DNA of 64,000 nucleotides from Lysobacter sp. K5869 (GCF_018847975.1 NZ_CP072597.1:3573001-3637000); one strand, 5' to 3'. Shown: positions 24,955 through 34,233, counted from the stretch's first letter. The notes: generated by a model from the sequence alone, not told the origin. Translations and numbers: made by a program.

Positions 24955-25242
24955 CGGCGGTGCTCCTGCTTGCGCGCTCAGGCCGTCTGAAGGCCGGCGG
25001 TTCGGTGGGGAGGTGCGCCCAGAGAAGGGGCGGGCGAGGTCCAGTGTAAGAGGCCAGGCGGGTTGGGCGCGCTCCGCATGGCTAGGCGTCTCGCTAGGCG
25101 GTTGGCGTGTCGCCGCGGTCGCTCGCGACGCCCTCCCGTGGCCGGTGTCGGCGCGCTTTGCCGTAGCGGCCCCAACGCACATTCCTTCCTCGATCCGTTG
25201 AGTTAGTCTGAACCGGCCAATGACCTGCCCGAGGGGAACGAC

Positions 25243-25533
25243 GTGACCGAACACGCCGCGTTGCAGGAGCTCAAAGAGGGGATGCAGTACATGCAGCAGC
25301 AGCTGCAGTTCATGGCCGAGGATCTGGCCCGGATGAAGGGCGAGTGCGCGGCGTACCGCGAGTTTTCGATGGAGTTGATCGCACGGGTGCCGTCGGGGGA
25401 TTCGTCCTGCGCGCTGGGCACGGTGCGCGATCCTCGCCAGCTGGCGAACGCGCCGGATCTGCTGTTCCGCGAGGGCATGAGTCAGGCGATCGCGCATCTG
25501 GCGCATGCGGTAGGGCAGCAGACGCCGATCTGA
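25243..25533 (+). CDS. Hypothetical protein with N-terminal coiled coil
   Basis: This 96-residue protein starts at GTG 25243 with GAGGGGA upstream. The first third (ALQELKEGMQYMQQQLQFMA) is a short coiled coil. The rest has one CALGTVRDP and a helical C-terminus. It is cytoplasmic, with no family recognised. It is divergent from the 24628 gene across 288 bp. Confidence 0.6.
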   Translation: MTEHAALQELKEGMQYMQQQLQFMAEDLARMKGECAAYREFSMELIARVPSGDSSCALGTVRDPRQLANAPDLLFREGMSQAIAHLAHAVGQQTPI

Positions 25534-25828
25534 GGGCGGGTTCGAGGTCCTGAGCGATCGCGCGCAAGCGCCCGCGTCCGACTCGCGCCGGGCTCGCTTC
25601 GGCTCTTCGGACCCAGGACGGTCGGCCGCGCCTTTCGCGGCCTCGGCCCGATGCCTGCCGCGCCCGTTAGGCGGCGCCCGTCCGTGCCGATGAACCCCGA
25701 CTGTTCGCCCTGAGGCGTTTCGCCGCGCGGGGTTTAAAAGTGTGATTTGTAAGTACGCGTCCGCTTAGGGGATGGGTACGATCCGCGAACATGCGTCCTT
25801 CCCCCAAGCGCCCTACAAAGGAGTTGCC

Positions 25829-26095
25829 GTGCGCCAGATCCTCGCTTTCGCGCTGCTCGCTTCGCTGTCCTTCGCGGCTTTCGCTCAGTCCGTCGCTTTC
25901 GGCAACAAGATCCTGCGGGTCGGCGATCCGGTGGGCCGGGTGTTCGAGGTGGCCGGCCAGCCCAGTCGCACCGTGCCGATCGAGAACAAGTACGGGGCGC
26001 ACGAGGGCGAGCGCCTGGAGTATTTCCTCGGCAACAAGACCGTGCTGATCACCGTGCGCGACGGCAAGGTGACTCAGGTGCAGGAAGTGTTCTGA
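25829..26095 (+). CDS. Small secreted DUF2845-like protein
   Basis: This 88-residue protein starts at GTG 25829 with AAAGGAG upstream. A signal peptide (ending AAFA) is followed by SVAFGNKILRVGDPVGRVFE and YFLGNKTVLITVRDGKVTQV, a pattern resembling DUF2845 and SmpA-like small periplasmic proteins. No role is known. It stands alone. Confidence 0.7.
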   Translation: MRQILAFALLASLSFAAFAQSVAFGNKILRVGDPVGRVFEVAGQPSRTVPIENKYGAHEGERLEYFLGNKTVLITVRDGKVTQVQEVF

Positions 26096-26127
26096 GCCGC
26101 GGCGGCCGCGCCGAGCGCGCGGCCGCT

Positions 26128-26685
26128 TCAGCGGCGCAGCACGAACGCGCCGCTGTCGAGGGCGTCGACGACCGAACTCAGGACGGACTCCGGCGCTGCG
26201 TCGCCGGTGGGCAGCGCGTGCGCGCGCAGATCGCCCAGGTCCGCCAGTTGCGCGTGCAAGCCGGCGACGACGTCGGCGTCGTCGAGGCCGTAGCCGCGTT
26301 CGCGGCAGCGCCGGATCGCGGCGTCCAGCGGCGGTTGCAGCACCAGGTAATGCACCGGCGCGGCGAGACGGCGGAACGCGTCGAGAAACCAGGGGCCGAT
26401 CACGCCGTCGACGACGGTCAGCAGTCCGCCCGCGGCGTAGCCCTGCGCGGCGGCGGCCAGCGCTTGGATCACCGCCGCGTTCTGCGCATGCGCTTGCGGC
26501 AGGAACGGCGCGATCGCGCCGTGCTTGATCGCGTGCCAGAAATCGTCGGCGTGCAGATGCGCCTTGGTCGAGCCGGGCAACGCGGCGAGGGCGCGCGCGA
26601 GCGTGGTTTTGCCGGCGCCGGGCGGGCCGGAGAGGATCAGGATGTGGCCGGCGAAATCGAGCGCGCCGGCGGGGGATTCGGTCAT
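26128..26685 (-). CDS. P-loop kinase-like ATPase
   Basis: This 185-residue protein has a Walker A motif at the N-terminus (GPPGAGKTT, about residues 20-28), then HLHADDFWHAIKHG and VVDGVIGPW, and ends VLSSVVDALDSGAFVLRR. Layout and size match the AAA_33/shikimate- or gluconate-kinase-like small-molecule kinases. The substrate is unknown. The ATG at 26685 is chosen because the Walker A strand begins shortly after it. It lies downstream of the DUF2214 gene on the same strand with a 35-bp gap. Confidence 0.75.
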   Translation of the reverse strand: MTESPAGALDFAGHILILSGPPGAGKTTLARALAALPGSTKAHLHADDFWHAIKHGAIAPFLPQAHAQNAAVIQALAAAAQGYAAGGLLTVVDGVIGPWFLDAFRRLAAPVHYLVLQPPLDAAIRRCRERGYGLDDADVVAGLHAQLADLGDLRAHALPTGDAAPESVLSSVVDALDSGAFVLRR

Positions 26686-26720
26686 CGTCGAACGATGCGG
26701 CGCGAAGTCGGGTGGGCGGC

Positions 26721-27173
26721 TCAGAAGCCGCCGTAGCGCGCCATCGCCGCGGCGCAGACGAAGATGCCGGCCACGGCGACCAGTTCCAGCCGGATCAGCA
26801 GGCGCAACGCACCGACCTGACGCGGGTCGGGCAGGAAGTTCGGATCGCGCTTGAGCGCGCGGCGCCAGCGCATGAAGCGCACGGTCGGCAGGATCGACAG
26901 CAGCGCCACCAGCACGAACAGGCTGAATTTGGCGTGGAACCACGGGTTGTGGTCGTAGAAGGTGTGGCCCTTGATGCCGTAGATCAGCCGCAACACGCCG
27001 ACCACCAACAGCAGCACCGCGCTCATGCCGTAGCCGGCGTCGAGCCCGGCCAGCCGGCGCAGCGCGGCGGCGTCGATGGGGCCGCGCAGCAGCACCGATT
27101 CGGCCACCAGCATCGAGATCAGCGCGAACACCAGCAGGTGGTGGGTGGCGGCGAGGAGCAGGTCGGTGAGCAT
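26721..27173 (-). CDS. DUF2214 family membrane protein
   Basis: This 150-residue protein has four predicted membrane helices. Motifs HHLLVFALISMLVAESVLLR, LIYGIKGHTFYDHNPWFHAK and the PTVRFMRWRR loop are typical of DUF2214. Conserved His residues in the membrane suggest haem or metal binding, but no function is established. A 29-bp inverted repeat lies in front of it. Confidence 0.82.
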   Translation of the reverse strand: MLTDLLLAATHHLLVFALISMLVAESVLLRGPIDAAALRRLAGLDAGYGMSAVLLLVVGVLRLIYGIKGHTFYDHNPWFHAKFSLFVLVALLSILPTVRFMRWRRALKRDPNFLPDPRQVGALRLLIRLELVAVAGIFVCAAAMARYGGF

Positions 27174-27183
27174 GCTGGTAGCA

Positions 27184-27287
27184 GGAGATAGCGAATAGGA
27201 GATAGGAGATAGGTGGGGGCGATTGGGGATCGCGGAGATGCTGGACAGCGTGCTGCCGCTATCTCCTACCTCCTACTCGCTATCTCC
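27184..27287. repeat. Long imperfect inverted repeat, 29-bp arms
   Basis: The arm at 27184-27212 begins GGAGATAGCGAATAGGAGAT, and the arm at 27259-27287 is its reverse complement with two mismatches in 29. They are separated by 46 bp. The structure fills the gap between the cysteine dioxygenase gene and the DUF2214 gene. As RNA it would form a very stable hairpin. Confidence 0.85.
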
Positions 27288-27292
27288 CAGCC

Positions 27293-27889
27293 TCAAGCCG
27301 CTTCGTCGGTCGCCAGCGTCTTGTCGACGCGGCGGAACCACTCGCCCTCGCGCTGGACGAACATCGAGCAGCACTCCATCGGCGCCTTGTAGATGTGCAG
27401 CGACACCGCGACCGCGTCGGCGCTGGCGTTGCGGATGGTGTGGTACTCGTGCGGCGGAATCAGGCTGCCGGCGCTGCCGGGGCCGGCGTGCATGCCGCCG
27501 GCGGCGCGGAAGCGGAAGTTCTCGCCGTTGCGTTCGAGCAGCTCGAACTGGGTGATCTCCAACTCGCCGTCCCACACGCCTTCCACGCACCACAGGCCGC
27601 TGTGGTCGTGCATCGGCGTGCCTTGGCCGGGGCCCCAGGTCATCGCCACCACGCTGTAGCCCAGTTCGGGGCTGCGGTAGAGCTCGCGGCGGGCGTAGTG
27701 GTCTTCGATCGGGTCGAACACGCAGTCGGGCAGGTTCACGTCGCGGTCGCGGATCATCTTGCACAGGGTGTTGCGCAAGGCCGCGGTGACGGCGTGCTCG
27801 TCGCCGGCGGCGACCGCGGCGTCGATGGCGGCGACCAGCTTGTCGTGGCCGGGGAAATCCAGGTCGGGCAGGGCGTCGGTGGTGTTCAT
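27293..27889 (-). CDS. Cysteine dioxygenase family protein
   Basis: This 198-residue cupin has metal ligands in PMHDHSGLWC (His94, His96) and HEYHTIRN (His150), the three-His iron site of thiol dioxygenases. It would oxidise cysteine to cysteine sulfinate, or a related thiol such as 3-mercaptopropionate. Its ATG overlaps the metX stop codon by four bases (ATGA), so the two are one operon. Pairing with an acyltransferase of sulfur amino-acid synthesis suggests control of the cysteine pool. Confidence 0.87.
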   Translation of the reverse strand: MNTTDALPDLDFPGHDKLVAAIDAAVAAGDEHAVTAALRNTLCKMIRDRDVNLPDCVFDPIEDHYARRELYRSPELGYSVVAMTWGPGQGTPMHDHSGLWCVEGVWDGELEITQFELLERNGENFRFRAAGGMHAGPGSAGSLIPPHEYHTIRNASADAVAVSLHIYKAPMECCSMFVQREGEWFRRVDKTLATDEAA

Positions 27890-29046
27890 GCCGCCGATTC
27901 TACGCCCGTCCGCAGCTCGGCGAGAAATCCGCCCACGGCCGGGCCGAAACGGCCGATGTCGACCAGGAAGGCGTCGTGGCCCTGCGGCGACTCCAGCGGC
28001 AGGAAGCGCGCGTCGGCGCCGCCGGCGCGCAGGCCGTCGGCGACTTCGCGCTGCTGCTGCAGCGGGAACAGGATGTCGGTGTGCACGCCGATGGCCAGGG
28101 CCTTTTCGACCCGGATCGAGGCGAGGCCGCGCAGTACCTGTTCATCATTGTCGAGGCCGTCGCCGCCGCCGCAGTAATCGCCGATGTCGAACCAGTCCAT
28201 CGAGCGGCTCAGATACAGATAGCAATTCGGGTCGAAGCGGCGCACGAACCGGCGGGCGTGGCCTTCCAGGTAGCTTTCGACCTCGAATTCCAGGCCGAAG
28301 GGTTCCTCGTCGAGGCGGTCGGAATCCAGCCGCACGCGGCCGAAGCGGCCGTCCCATTCCAGCGCCGAGCGGTAGGTGATGACGCCGAGCTTGCGCGCCA
28401 TGCGCATGCCCGATTCGGGGTAGTGCGCTTCGTCGTAGCGGCCCTGGTTCCACTGCGGGTCCAGGCGGATCGCCTCGCGCTGCAGCGAGCGGATCGCGAT
28501 GGAGAACGGCAGCGCGCGCGCCGCGCCGGAGATGTTGATGTGGGCGCGGGCCAAGCCCGGATGGCGGATCAGCAGGGCCAGCGCGGTCATGCCGCCCATC
28601 GAATTGCCGATCACGCAGGCCAGCCGCTCGATGCCGAGCGCGCGTACCACGTGCGCGGCGGCATCGGCGCCGTCTTCGACCGACAGTTCGGGGAATTCCA
28701 GGCGGTACAGGTCGCCGGTGGCGGCGTCGATGGAGGCCGGGCCGGTGGAGCCCTTGCAACTGCCCAGCGAGTTCACGCAGATCACGAACCAGTGGTCGCT
28801 GTCGATCGGCTTGCCCGGGCCGAGCATCTGCTCCCACCAGCCCGGCTCGGGGTTGCCGGCGTTGGCGGCGGCGTGCGCGTCGGGCGACAGGCCGGTGACG
28901 ATGAGCACGGCGTTGTCGCGCGCGGCGTTGAGCTCGCCCCAGGTTTCGTAGGCGATGCGCGCGCCGGTCAGGGCGCCGCCGCGCTTCATCGGGAACGGCG
29001 AGGGCAGGTCGATGTGGCGGGTGCCGGGCGGAATGAATTCGGTCAT
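27886..29046 (-). CDS. metX: MetX-family homoserine/serine O-acyltransferase
   Basis: This 386-residue alpha/beta-hydrolase-fold acyltransferase has the nucleophile in GNSMGGM (Ser149), the family block NSLGSCKGSTGPASI, and C-terminal triad residues in GVHTDILFP and SPQGHDAFLVD. MetX enzymes acylate homoserine on the way to methionine. Xanthomonad members have been described as using succinyl-CoA, some with serine as acceptor for cysteine synthesis. The GSCKGSTGP block departs from the GGCQGSTGP form of acetyltransferases. Which substrate this one prefers cannot be decided here. It overlaps the dioxygenase gene. No SAM riboswitch was seen in the 265 bp upstream. Confidence 0.9.
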   Translation of the reverse strand: MTEFIPPGTRHIDLPSPFPMKRGGALTGARIAYETWGELNAARDNAVLIVTGLSPDAHAAANAGNPEPGWWEQMLGPGKPIDSDHWFVICVNSLGSCKGSTGPASIDAATGDLYRLEFPELSVEDGADAAAHVVRALGIERLACVIGNSMGGMTALALLIRHPGLARAHINISGAARALPFSIAIRSLQREAIRLDPQWNQGRYDEAHYPESGMRMARKLGVITYRSALEWDGRFGRVRLDSDRLDEEPFGLEFEVESYLEGHARRFVRRFDPNCYLYLSRSMDWFDIGDYCGGGDGLDNDEQVLRGLASIRVEKALAIGVHTDILFPLQQQREVADGLRAGGADARFLPLESPQGHDAFLVDIGRFGPAVGGFLAELRTGVESAA

Positions 29047-29311
29047 GCCTTGCTCGTGTGGCCGGCGCGGGCCGGCGTTGGCGAACGGGTGGGTCGTGTG
29101 CGGCGGCCGCGCGCGGGGCGCGGCGGCGGTCGCGGTGCAGCCTAAACCATCGTCGCGGGGCGCGGGTGCGACCGGAACTGCGGTTGCGTTATCGCGATAT
29201 GGCGGGAGTCGTCCGATCGTTGCGGTGCGCGGGCGCTTATGACGTCGGGGATGGTCGGTGCGAACGCGGCGCCATGTCCCGGGACCGAAGTCTTCGCTGC
29301 CGGCGCGGCGC

Positions 29312-30361
29312 TTACTCGACCACGCGGTCGATGGTCACGACCACGGTGTCCTTGCGGTCGCTGGCGACGGTTTGCGGCGCCGAGGCCAAATCGCCCGGCT
29401 GCGGAATCGCGTTGCCCGACGCGGAGACGCGCGCCAGCACCTGCACCTTGGGCAGCTGCGAGAGCTTCATCGTCGGCATCGGGCTGTCGCCGTCGTCCAG
29501 GCGGACCTCGAGCGGGAACGCGCCGAGTGGGTGCTTTTCGACCGCGACCGGCATCGGCGGGCCGCCGTCCTGGCGCGCGAGCACGAACACGCTGGCGCTG
29601 GCCGGCAGCTTGGCCTTGAGCGCGGGCGCGAGTTCGACCCGGACCTTGAGCCCGGGGCCGCTCGCGGCCGCGTTGCCGGCCGCGGCGCCCGCGTTCGGCG
29701 GCGCCAGCGGCTCCAGGCCGGCGTCCTTGCGCGCGCCGTTGATCTGATCGAGCAGGCTGGCCGCGGTGCCGGCCTGGACCACCGCCAGCAGCGGTTCCCA
29801 GGTCTTGGCCGCGTCGCCGGGGCGGTCGGCCTGACGCTGGGCGATGCCGAGGAACCAGCGCGCGCGCTGGTGCATGGGCTGTTGCTCCAGCGCGTGTTCG
29901 AGCATGCGCACCGCGTCTTCGTCGAAGCGGCGCTCGCGCGTGGCCAGGGCGCGCGCCTCGGCGGCTTCGGCGAGCAGGTCGGGATTGTCGGGGGCGAGCT
30001 TGAGCGCGCGCGCGTAGGCGTCGCGGGCCTTCACCGCCAGCCCCTCGGCGGTGTAGGCGCTGGCGAGCAGGCGCCAGCCTTCGATCTGGTTCGGGTCGCG
30101 TTCCAGTTCGGCTTCGAGCTGGGTGACCGCGTCGGCCAAGGTCTTGGGCGCGCGGCGTTGTTCGGGTTCGAGCGCGCGCGGCGTGCCCAGGCCGAGGTAC
30201 AGCGCCAGCGTCGCCAGCGCGAGGCCCGCGCCCAGGCCCGCGCCCAGCGCCGGACGCGCGCGCCACAGCGGATGCAGCGCGTAGCCGAGCACGAACAGCA
30301 CCAACGCCGCGCCCGCCGCGGCGAACACCGCGGTGGAACCCGAACCCATCGTCACCGCCAT
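29312..30361 (-). CDS. ccmI: Cytochrome c biogenesis protein CcmI
   Basis: This 349-residue protein begins with two membrane helices, followed by TPR-type repeats (IEGWRLLASAYTAEGLAVKA, DNPDLLAEAAEARALATRER, HQRARWFLGIAQRQADRPGD). A C-terminal periplasmic domain of about 110 residues follows (KVRVELAPALKAKLPASASV, PLEVRLDDGDSPMPTMKLSQ). CcmI holds apocytochrome c for haem attachment. The ATG at 30361 overlaps the ccmH stop as TGATG, which picks this start over nearby GTG/ATG codons. It is the last gene of the ccm operon. Confidence 0.87.
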   Translation of the reverse strand: MAVTMGSGSTAVFAAAGAALVLFVLGYALHPLWRARPALGAGLGAGLALATLALYLGLGTPRALEPEQRRAPKTLADAVTQLEAELERDPNQIEGWRLLASAYTAEGLAVKARDAYARALKLAPDNPDLLAEAAEARALATRERRFDEDAVRMLEHALEQQPMHQRARWFLGIAQRQADRPGDAAKTWEPLLAVVQAGTAASLLDQINGARKDAGLEPLAPPNAGAAAGNAAASGPGLKVRVELAPALKAKLPASASVFVLARQDGGPPMPVAVEKHPLGAFPLEVRLDDGDSPMPTMKLSQLPKVQVLARVSASGNAIPQPGDLASAPQTVASDRKDTVVVTIDRVVE

Positions 30362-30894
30362 CACCATTCCTGATCCTCGTCGCTGCGCTCGTTGCGCGCC
30401 AGGTCTGTGCGCGTGCCGTCGTCCGGGCCGGCCGCGTGCGAGCGCGAACGCGCCAGCCGCAGCACCACGAAACCGCCGGCCAGCAACACCAGCACCGGCC
30501 CGAACCACAGCAGCCAGGTCTTGGATTCAACACGAGGACGGTAGAGCACGAACTCGCCGTAGCGGTCGACCAGGAACTCCTTGATCTGCGCGTCGCTCTT
30601 GCCCTGGCGCATCAGGTCGAGCACTTCGCGGCGCAGATCGTGGGCGATCTGGGCGTTGGAATCGGCCAGCGACTGGTTCTGGCACATCACGCAGCGCAGT
30701 TCGGCGACCAGGTCGTGGAAGCGGCGTTCCTCGGCGGGATCGTTGTAGCGCAGCGGCGCGGGATCGTTGGCCGGTTGCGCCGACAGCGGCGCGCAGAGCG
30801 CGAACGTCAACGCGACGGCGGCGGCCGCGTTGCGCAGCGCGGCGACGACACGGCGGCGGCCTCGCGCGGCGGCGCGGCGGTGGCTATCGCTCAT
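30361..30894 (-). CDS. ccmH: Cytochrome c maturation protein CcmH
   Basis: This 177-residue protein has a signal anchor and a periplasmic thiol motif LRCVMCQNQSLADSNA (Cys68, Cys71). The C-terminal helix TWLLWFGPVLVLLAGGFVVL anchors it. It keeps the CxxCH cysteines of apocytochrome c reduced. The ATG overlaps the ccmG stop (ATGA). The acidic C-terminal tail is longer than in the E. coli domain, and CcmI is a separate gene, as in most proteobacteria. Confidence 0.92.
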   Translation of the reverse strand: MSDSHRRAAARGRRRVVAALRNAAAAVALTFALCAPLSAQPANDPAPLRYNDPAEERRFHDLVAELRCVMCQNQSLADSNAQIAHDLRREVLDLMRQGKSDAQIKEFLVDRYGEFVLYRPRVESKTWLLWFGPVLVLLAGGFVVLRLARSRSHAAGPDDGTRTDLARNERSDEDQEW

Positions 30895-31469
30895 CGCGTC
30901 TTCCCGAGCGCGTCGAGCTGCGGGATCAGTTCGTCGCGGACGACCTTGTCGGTCAGCGGCCCGACGAACTTCCAGCGCACCACGCCCTGGGCGTCGACCA
31001 GGAAGGTTTCCGGCGCGCCGTAGATGCCCCAGTCGATCGCCGCCTTGCCTTCGTAATCGGCGACCACGACGAAGTACGGATTGCCGAACTCTTCCAGCCA
31101 GCGCAGCGCGTCGGCGTGTTCGTCCTTCCAGTTGAAGCCGACCACGCGCAGGCGCTTGGTTTCGGCGAAACGGGTCAGCACCGGGTGTTCGTCGCGGCAG
31201 GCCGGGCACCAACTGCCCCAGACGTTGAGCAGGTACGGCGCGCCGCGCAGGTCTTCGGTCGAGAGCAAGCGCCCGGCTTCGTGCAGCACCGGCAGCGAGA
31301 AGTGCGGCGCCGGCTTGCCGATCAGCGGCGAGGGCAGTTTCTCGCGGTCGGGATTGCGGCTGAGCCACACGCCGGCCGCGAGCAGGACCGCCAGCGCGCC
31401 GAACACCGCCAGCGGCAGCCAGCGGGCCTTGTCGCGGCGCGCGCCGTTGTGGGGGGCGGGGGTGTTCAT
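30891..31469 (-). CDS. ccmG: Thiol:disulfide oxidoreductase CcmG (DsbE)
   Basis: This 192-residue protein has an N-terminal membrane anchor and a thioredoxin fold with active site WCPAC (Cys88, Cys91). The CcmG-typical segments FVVVADYEGKAAIDWGIYGA and PETFLVD are present. It reduces CcmH and apocytochrome thiols in the periplasm. It overlaps ccmF upstream and ccmH downstream by four bases each, showing tight translational coupling. Confidence 0.94.
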   Translation of the reverse strand: MNTPAPHNGARRDKARWLPLAVFGALAVLLAAGVWLSRNPDREKLPSPLIGKPAPHFSLPVLHEAGRLLSTEDLRGAPYLLNVWGSWCPACRDEHPVLTRFAETKRLRVVGFNWKDEHADALRWLEEFGNPYFVVVADYEGKAAIDWGIYGAPETFLVDAQGVVRWKFVGPLTDKVVRDELIPQLDALGKTR

Positions 31470-33475
31470 GCGTGTTGCTCTCCTGCGATGGTGCCTGCGG
31501 CGTCGATCGGTTCGCGCGGCCGCGGCGCCGCGCCCGCGCGCGCGTCGGCCTTGACCCGGAAGCGCCGGTCGGCCGCGGCGACGAAGCCGCCGAGCATCAT
31601 CATCAGCGCGCCGAGCCAGACCCAGCGCACGAACGGCTTGATGTGCACGCGCACCGCCCAGGCGCCGTTGCCGAGCGGCTCGCCGAGCGCGACGTACAAG
31701 TCGCGGGTGACGCCGCGCGAAATCGCCGCTTCGGTCATCACCTGGCCGCCGCTGGCGTAGGCGCGCTTTTCCGGGTGCAGCACGGTCAGCTCGCGATCGC
31801 CGTCGAACACGGTGACGGTGCCGTAATCGGCTTCGTAGTTCGGGCCGATGCTGTGCTTGACGCTGTCGAAACGGAACGAATAGCGGCCCAGATCCAGGCT
31901 CTTGCCCGGCGCCAGCGCGACTTCGCGCTGCACGCTGAGCCCTTCGACCAGCAACGCGCCGACCAGGAACACCGCGACGCCGAAATGCGCCAGGGTCATG
32001 CCGAGCATTTCGGCGGTGAAGCGCTTGGCCCCGGGCCGGGCGCCGTCGCCGCGCAGGCGCGTCCACACGAAACGCGCGGTGCCGGCCGCGACCCACAGCG
32101 CGCCGCCGACGCCGGCGGCGACCTTGAGCGGGCCTTGCGGGGCGAGGAAGAACGCCGCGATCGCCGCGCCGATGGCGACGCCCGCCCACGGCACCAGCAT
32201 CGCCGCCGGGCGCGAGGCCTGTTCGCGCTGCCAGCGGAACAGCGGGCCGAACGGCAGCAGCAGCACCAGCGGCGCCATCAGCAGCACGAACATCAGCGCG
32301 AAGTAGGGCGGGCCGACCGAAATCTTGCCGAGGTCGAGCGAGTCGGCGAGCAGCGGATACAGCGTGCCGAGCAAGACCATCGCGCAGGCCGTGGTCAGCA
32401 GCAGGTTGTTGGCCAGCAGCAGGGTTTCGCGCGAGGAGAACTCGAACGGCTTGCCCGGATCGTCCTGCGCCGACGGCGCGCGCAGCGCGTACAGCAGCAG
32501 CGAGCCGCCGATGACGACGCCGAGGAAGATCAGCACGAACAAGCCGCGCGAGGGATCGGCGGCGAAGGCGTGCACGCTGGTCAGCACGCCGGAGCGGACC
32601 AGGAAGGTGCCGAGCAGCGACAGCGAGAACGCGGCGATCGCCAGCAGCAAGGTCCAGCCGCGGAAGCTGCCGCGCTTTTCGGTCACCGCTTGCGAATGCA
32701 GCAGCGCCGCGCCGGCCAGCCACGGCATGAAGCTGGCGTTCTCGACCGGATCCCAGAACCACCAGCCGCCCCAGCCCAGTTCGTAGTACGCCCACCACGA
32801 GCCCAGGGCGATGCCGAGGGTGAGGAAGGCCCAGGCGACGTTGGTCCACGGCCGGGTCCAGCGCAGCCAGCGCGCGTCGATGCGGCCGTCGAGCAGCGCG
32901 GCGATGGCGAAGGCGAACGGCACGCTGAAGCCGACGTAGCCGGCGTAGAGCATCGGCGGGTGGATGATGAGGCCGGGATCCTGCAGCAGCGGATTGAGGT
33001 CGCGGCCTTCCGCCACCGCCGGCAGCAGGCGCGCGAACGGATTGCTGGTGAAGATCAGGAAGGCCAGGAAGCCGACGCTGACGATGCCCATCACGCCGAG
33101 CACGCGCGCGATCACCGGCGCCGGCAAGGCCTGCGAGAAGCGCGCCACCGCGCCGGTCCACAGCGCCAGCACCAGCGCCCACAGCAGCAGCGAGCCTTCG
33201 TGCGCGCCCCACACCGCCGAGTAGCGGTAGGCCACCGGCAGCAGCGAGTTGCTGTTCTCGGCGACGTAGCGCAGCGAAAAATCCTGGGCGACGAAGGCCT
33301 GGGTGAGGATCGCGAACGCGAACGCGACCAGGACCAGTTGCGAATACGCCGCCGGCCGCGCCAGCGCCATCCACGAATCGATGCCGCGCTGCGCGCCGAT
33401 CAGCGGCAGCGCCGCCTGCAGCAGCGAGATCAGCAGGGCGAGGATGAGGGCGATCTGGCCGAGTTCAGGCAGCAT
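31466..33475 (-). CDS. ccmF: Haem lyase subunit CcmF
   Basis: This 669-residue polytopic protein has the WWD haem-handling domain WGGWWFWDPVENASF (about 235-249) and conserved periplasmic histidines, for example in IHPPMLYAGY. With CcmH and CcmI it attaches haem to apocytochrome c. The length is normal for the family. A gap of 114 bp separates it from ccmE. Confidence 0.95.
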   Translation of the reverse strand: MLPELGQIALILALLISLLQAALPLIGAQRGIDSWMALARPAAYSQLVLVAFAFAILTQAFVAQDFSLRYVAENSNSLLPVAYRYSAVWGAHEGSLLLWALVLALWTGAVARFSQALPAPVIARVLGVMGIVSVGFLAFLIFTSNPFARLLPAVAEGRDLNPLLQDPGLIIHPPMLYAGYVGFSVPFAFAIAALLDGRIDARWLRWTRPWTNVAWAFLTLGIALGSWWAYYELGWGGWWFWDPVENASFMPWLAGAALLHSQAVTEKRGSFRGWTLLLAIAAFSLSLLGTFLVRSGVLTSVHAFAADPSRGLFVLIFLGVVIGGSLLLYALRAPSAQDDPGKPFEFSSRETLLLANNLLLTTACAMVLLGTLYPLLADSLDLGKISVGPPYFALMFVLLMAPLVLLLPFGPLFRWQREQASRPAAMLVPWAGVAIGAAIAAFFLAPQGPLKVAAGVGGALWVAAGTARFVWTRLRGDGARPGAKRFTAEMLGMTLAHFGVAVFLVGALLVEGLSVQREVALAPGKSLDLGRYSFRFDSVKHSIGPNYEADYGTVTVFDGDRELTVLHPEKRAYASGGQVMTEAAISRGVTRDLYVALGEPLGNGAWAVRVHIKPFVRWVWLGALMMMLGGFVAAADRRFRVKADARAGAAPRPREPIDAAGTIAGEQHA

Positions 33476-33589
33476 GGAGCGGCGCCTTATGCAAGAGGGA
33501 AAGAACCGGGCCGGCGAGGTCCGCGCGGCGGGCGCCGCGCAAGCGCGCGCGGCGAGCGTGCGGCGACGGCGCGGCCGCGTCCGCCGCGA

Positions 33590-34057
33590 TCAACGCGCGG
33601 CCTCCTTGCCGCCGGGCGCCGCGACATCGTGCTTCTTGTGCGCCTGGCCCATCTTGTCGGCCACTTCCTTGGGCATGTAGGTCTCGTCGTGCTTGGCCAG
33701 GATCTCCTCGGCCACGAAGGTGTCGCCCTGCATGCGGCCGGTGGCGACCACGGCCTGCTTCTCGCGGAACAGGTCGGGCAGGATGCCGGTGTACTTCACC
33801 GGCATCTGCGCGTCGCCGTCGGTAACCCGGAAGCTGGTGTCGAGCGAACCCGGCGCGCGCTGGAACGAACCGGCCGCGACCATGCCGCCGAGGCGGAAGC
33901 GCGCATGCCCGCCGGCTTCGCCGCGCAGGATTTCGCTGGGCGTGTAGAGGTAGGCGATGTTGCGCTGCAAGGCGGTGGCGACCAGGGCGGTGGCCGCGCC
34001 GGCGGCGGCGACCAGCCCGAGCACCCACAGCAGACGGCGGCGGCGGGTCGGATTCAT
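33590..34057 (-). CDS. ccmE: Periplasmic haem chaperone CcmE
   Basis: This 155-residue protein has an N-terminal membrane anchor and an OB-fold domain. The haem-binding segment [13 protein letters not shown] carries His123, the residue that binds haem covalently, and Tyr127. It shuttles haem from CcmC to CcmF. Its start overlaps the ccmD stop. Confidence 0.94.
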   Translation of the reverse strand: MNPTRRRRLLWVLGLVAAAGAATALVATALQRNIAYLYTPSEILRGEAGGHARFRLGGMVAAGSFQRAPGSLDTSFRVTDGDAQMPVKYTGILPDLFREKQAVVATGRMQGDTFVAEEILAKHDETYMPKEVADKMGQAHKKHDVAAPGGKEAAR

Positions 34058-34233
34058 CGGCTCAACTCGGTGGTGGCGTCGTCGCGCGACGCGGGGCGGG
34101 CCTGCGCGCGCTCGGCGCGCTGGCGGGCGAGGCGCAGTTCGCGGCGGATGCGCAGGTGGGTGGCGAGGTAATCCCAGGCCAACACCACGACGAACACGCT
34201 GTAGGCGCCGATCAGATACGGGACGTGGGTCAT
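34054..34233 (-). CDS. ccmD: Haem exporter subunit CcmD
   Basis: This 59-residue protein has one membrane helix ([18 protein letters not shown]) and a basic, Arg-rich tail, as usual for CcmD. It helps release haem-loaded CcmE from the CcmABC complex. It overlaps ccmC and ccmE by four bases each. Confidence 0.9.
   Translation of the reverse strand: MTHVPYLIGAYSVFVVVLAWDYLATHLRIRRELRLARQRAERAQARPASRDDATTELSR

Noticed and set aside
18605..25000. An intact prophage.
   Set aside because: There is an integrase remnant and a repressor-like gene but no capsid, tail, lysis or packaging genes; a decayed integrative element fits better.
31472..34171. A plus-strand open frame of about 900 codons across ccmF and ccmE.
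   Set aside because: It is composed of Arg/Gln/Ala/Gly runs and lies opposite a well-identified ccm operon.
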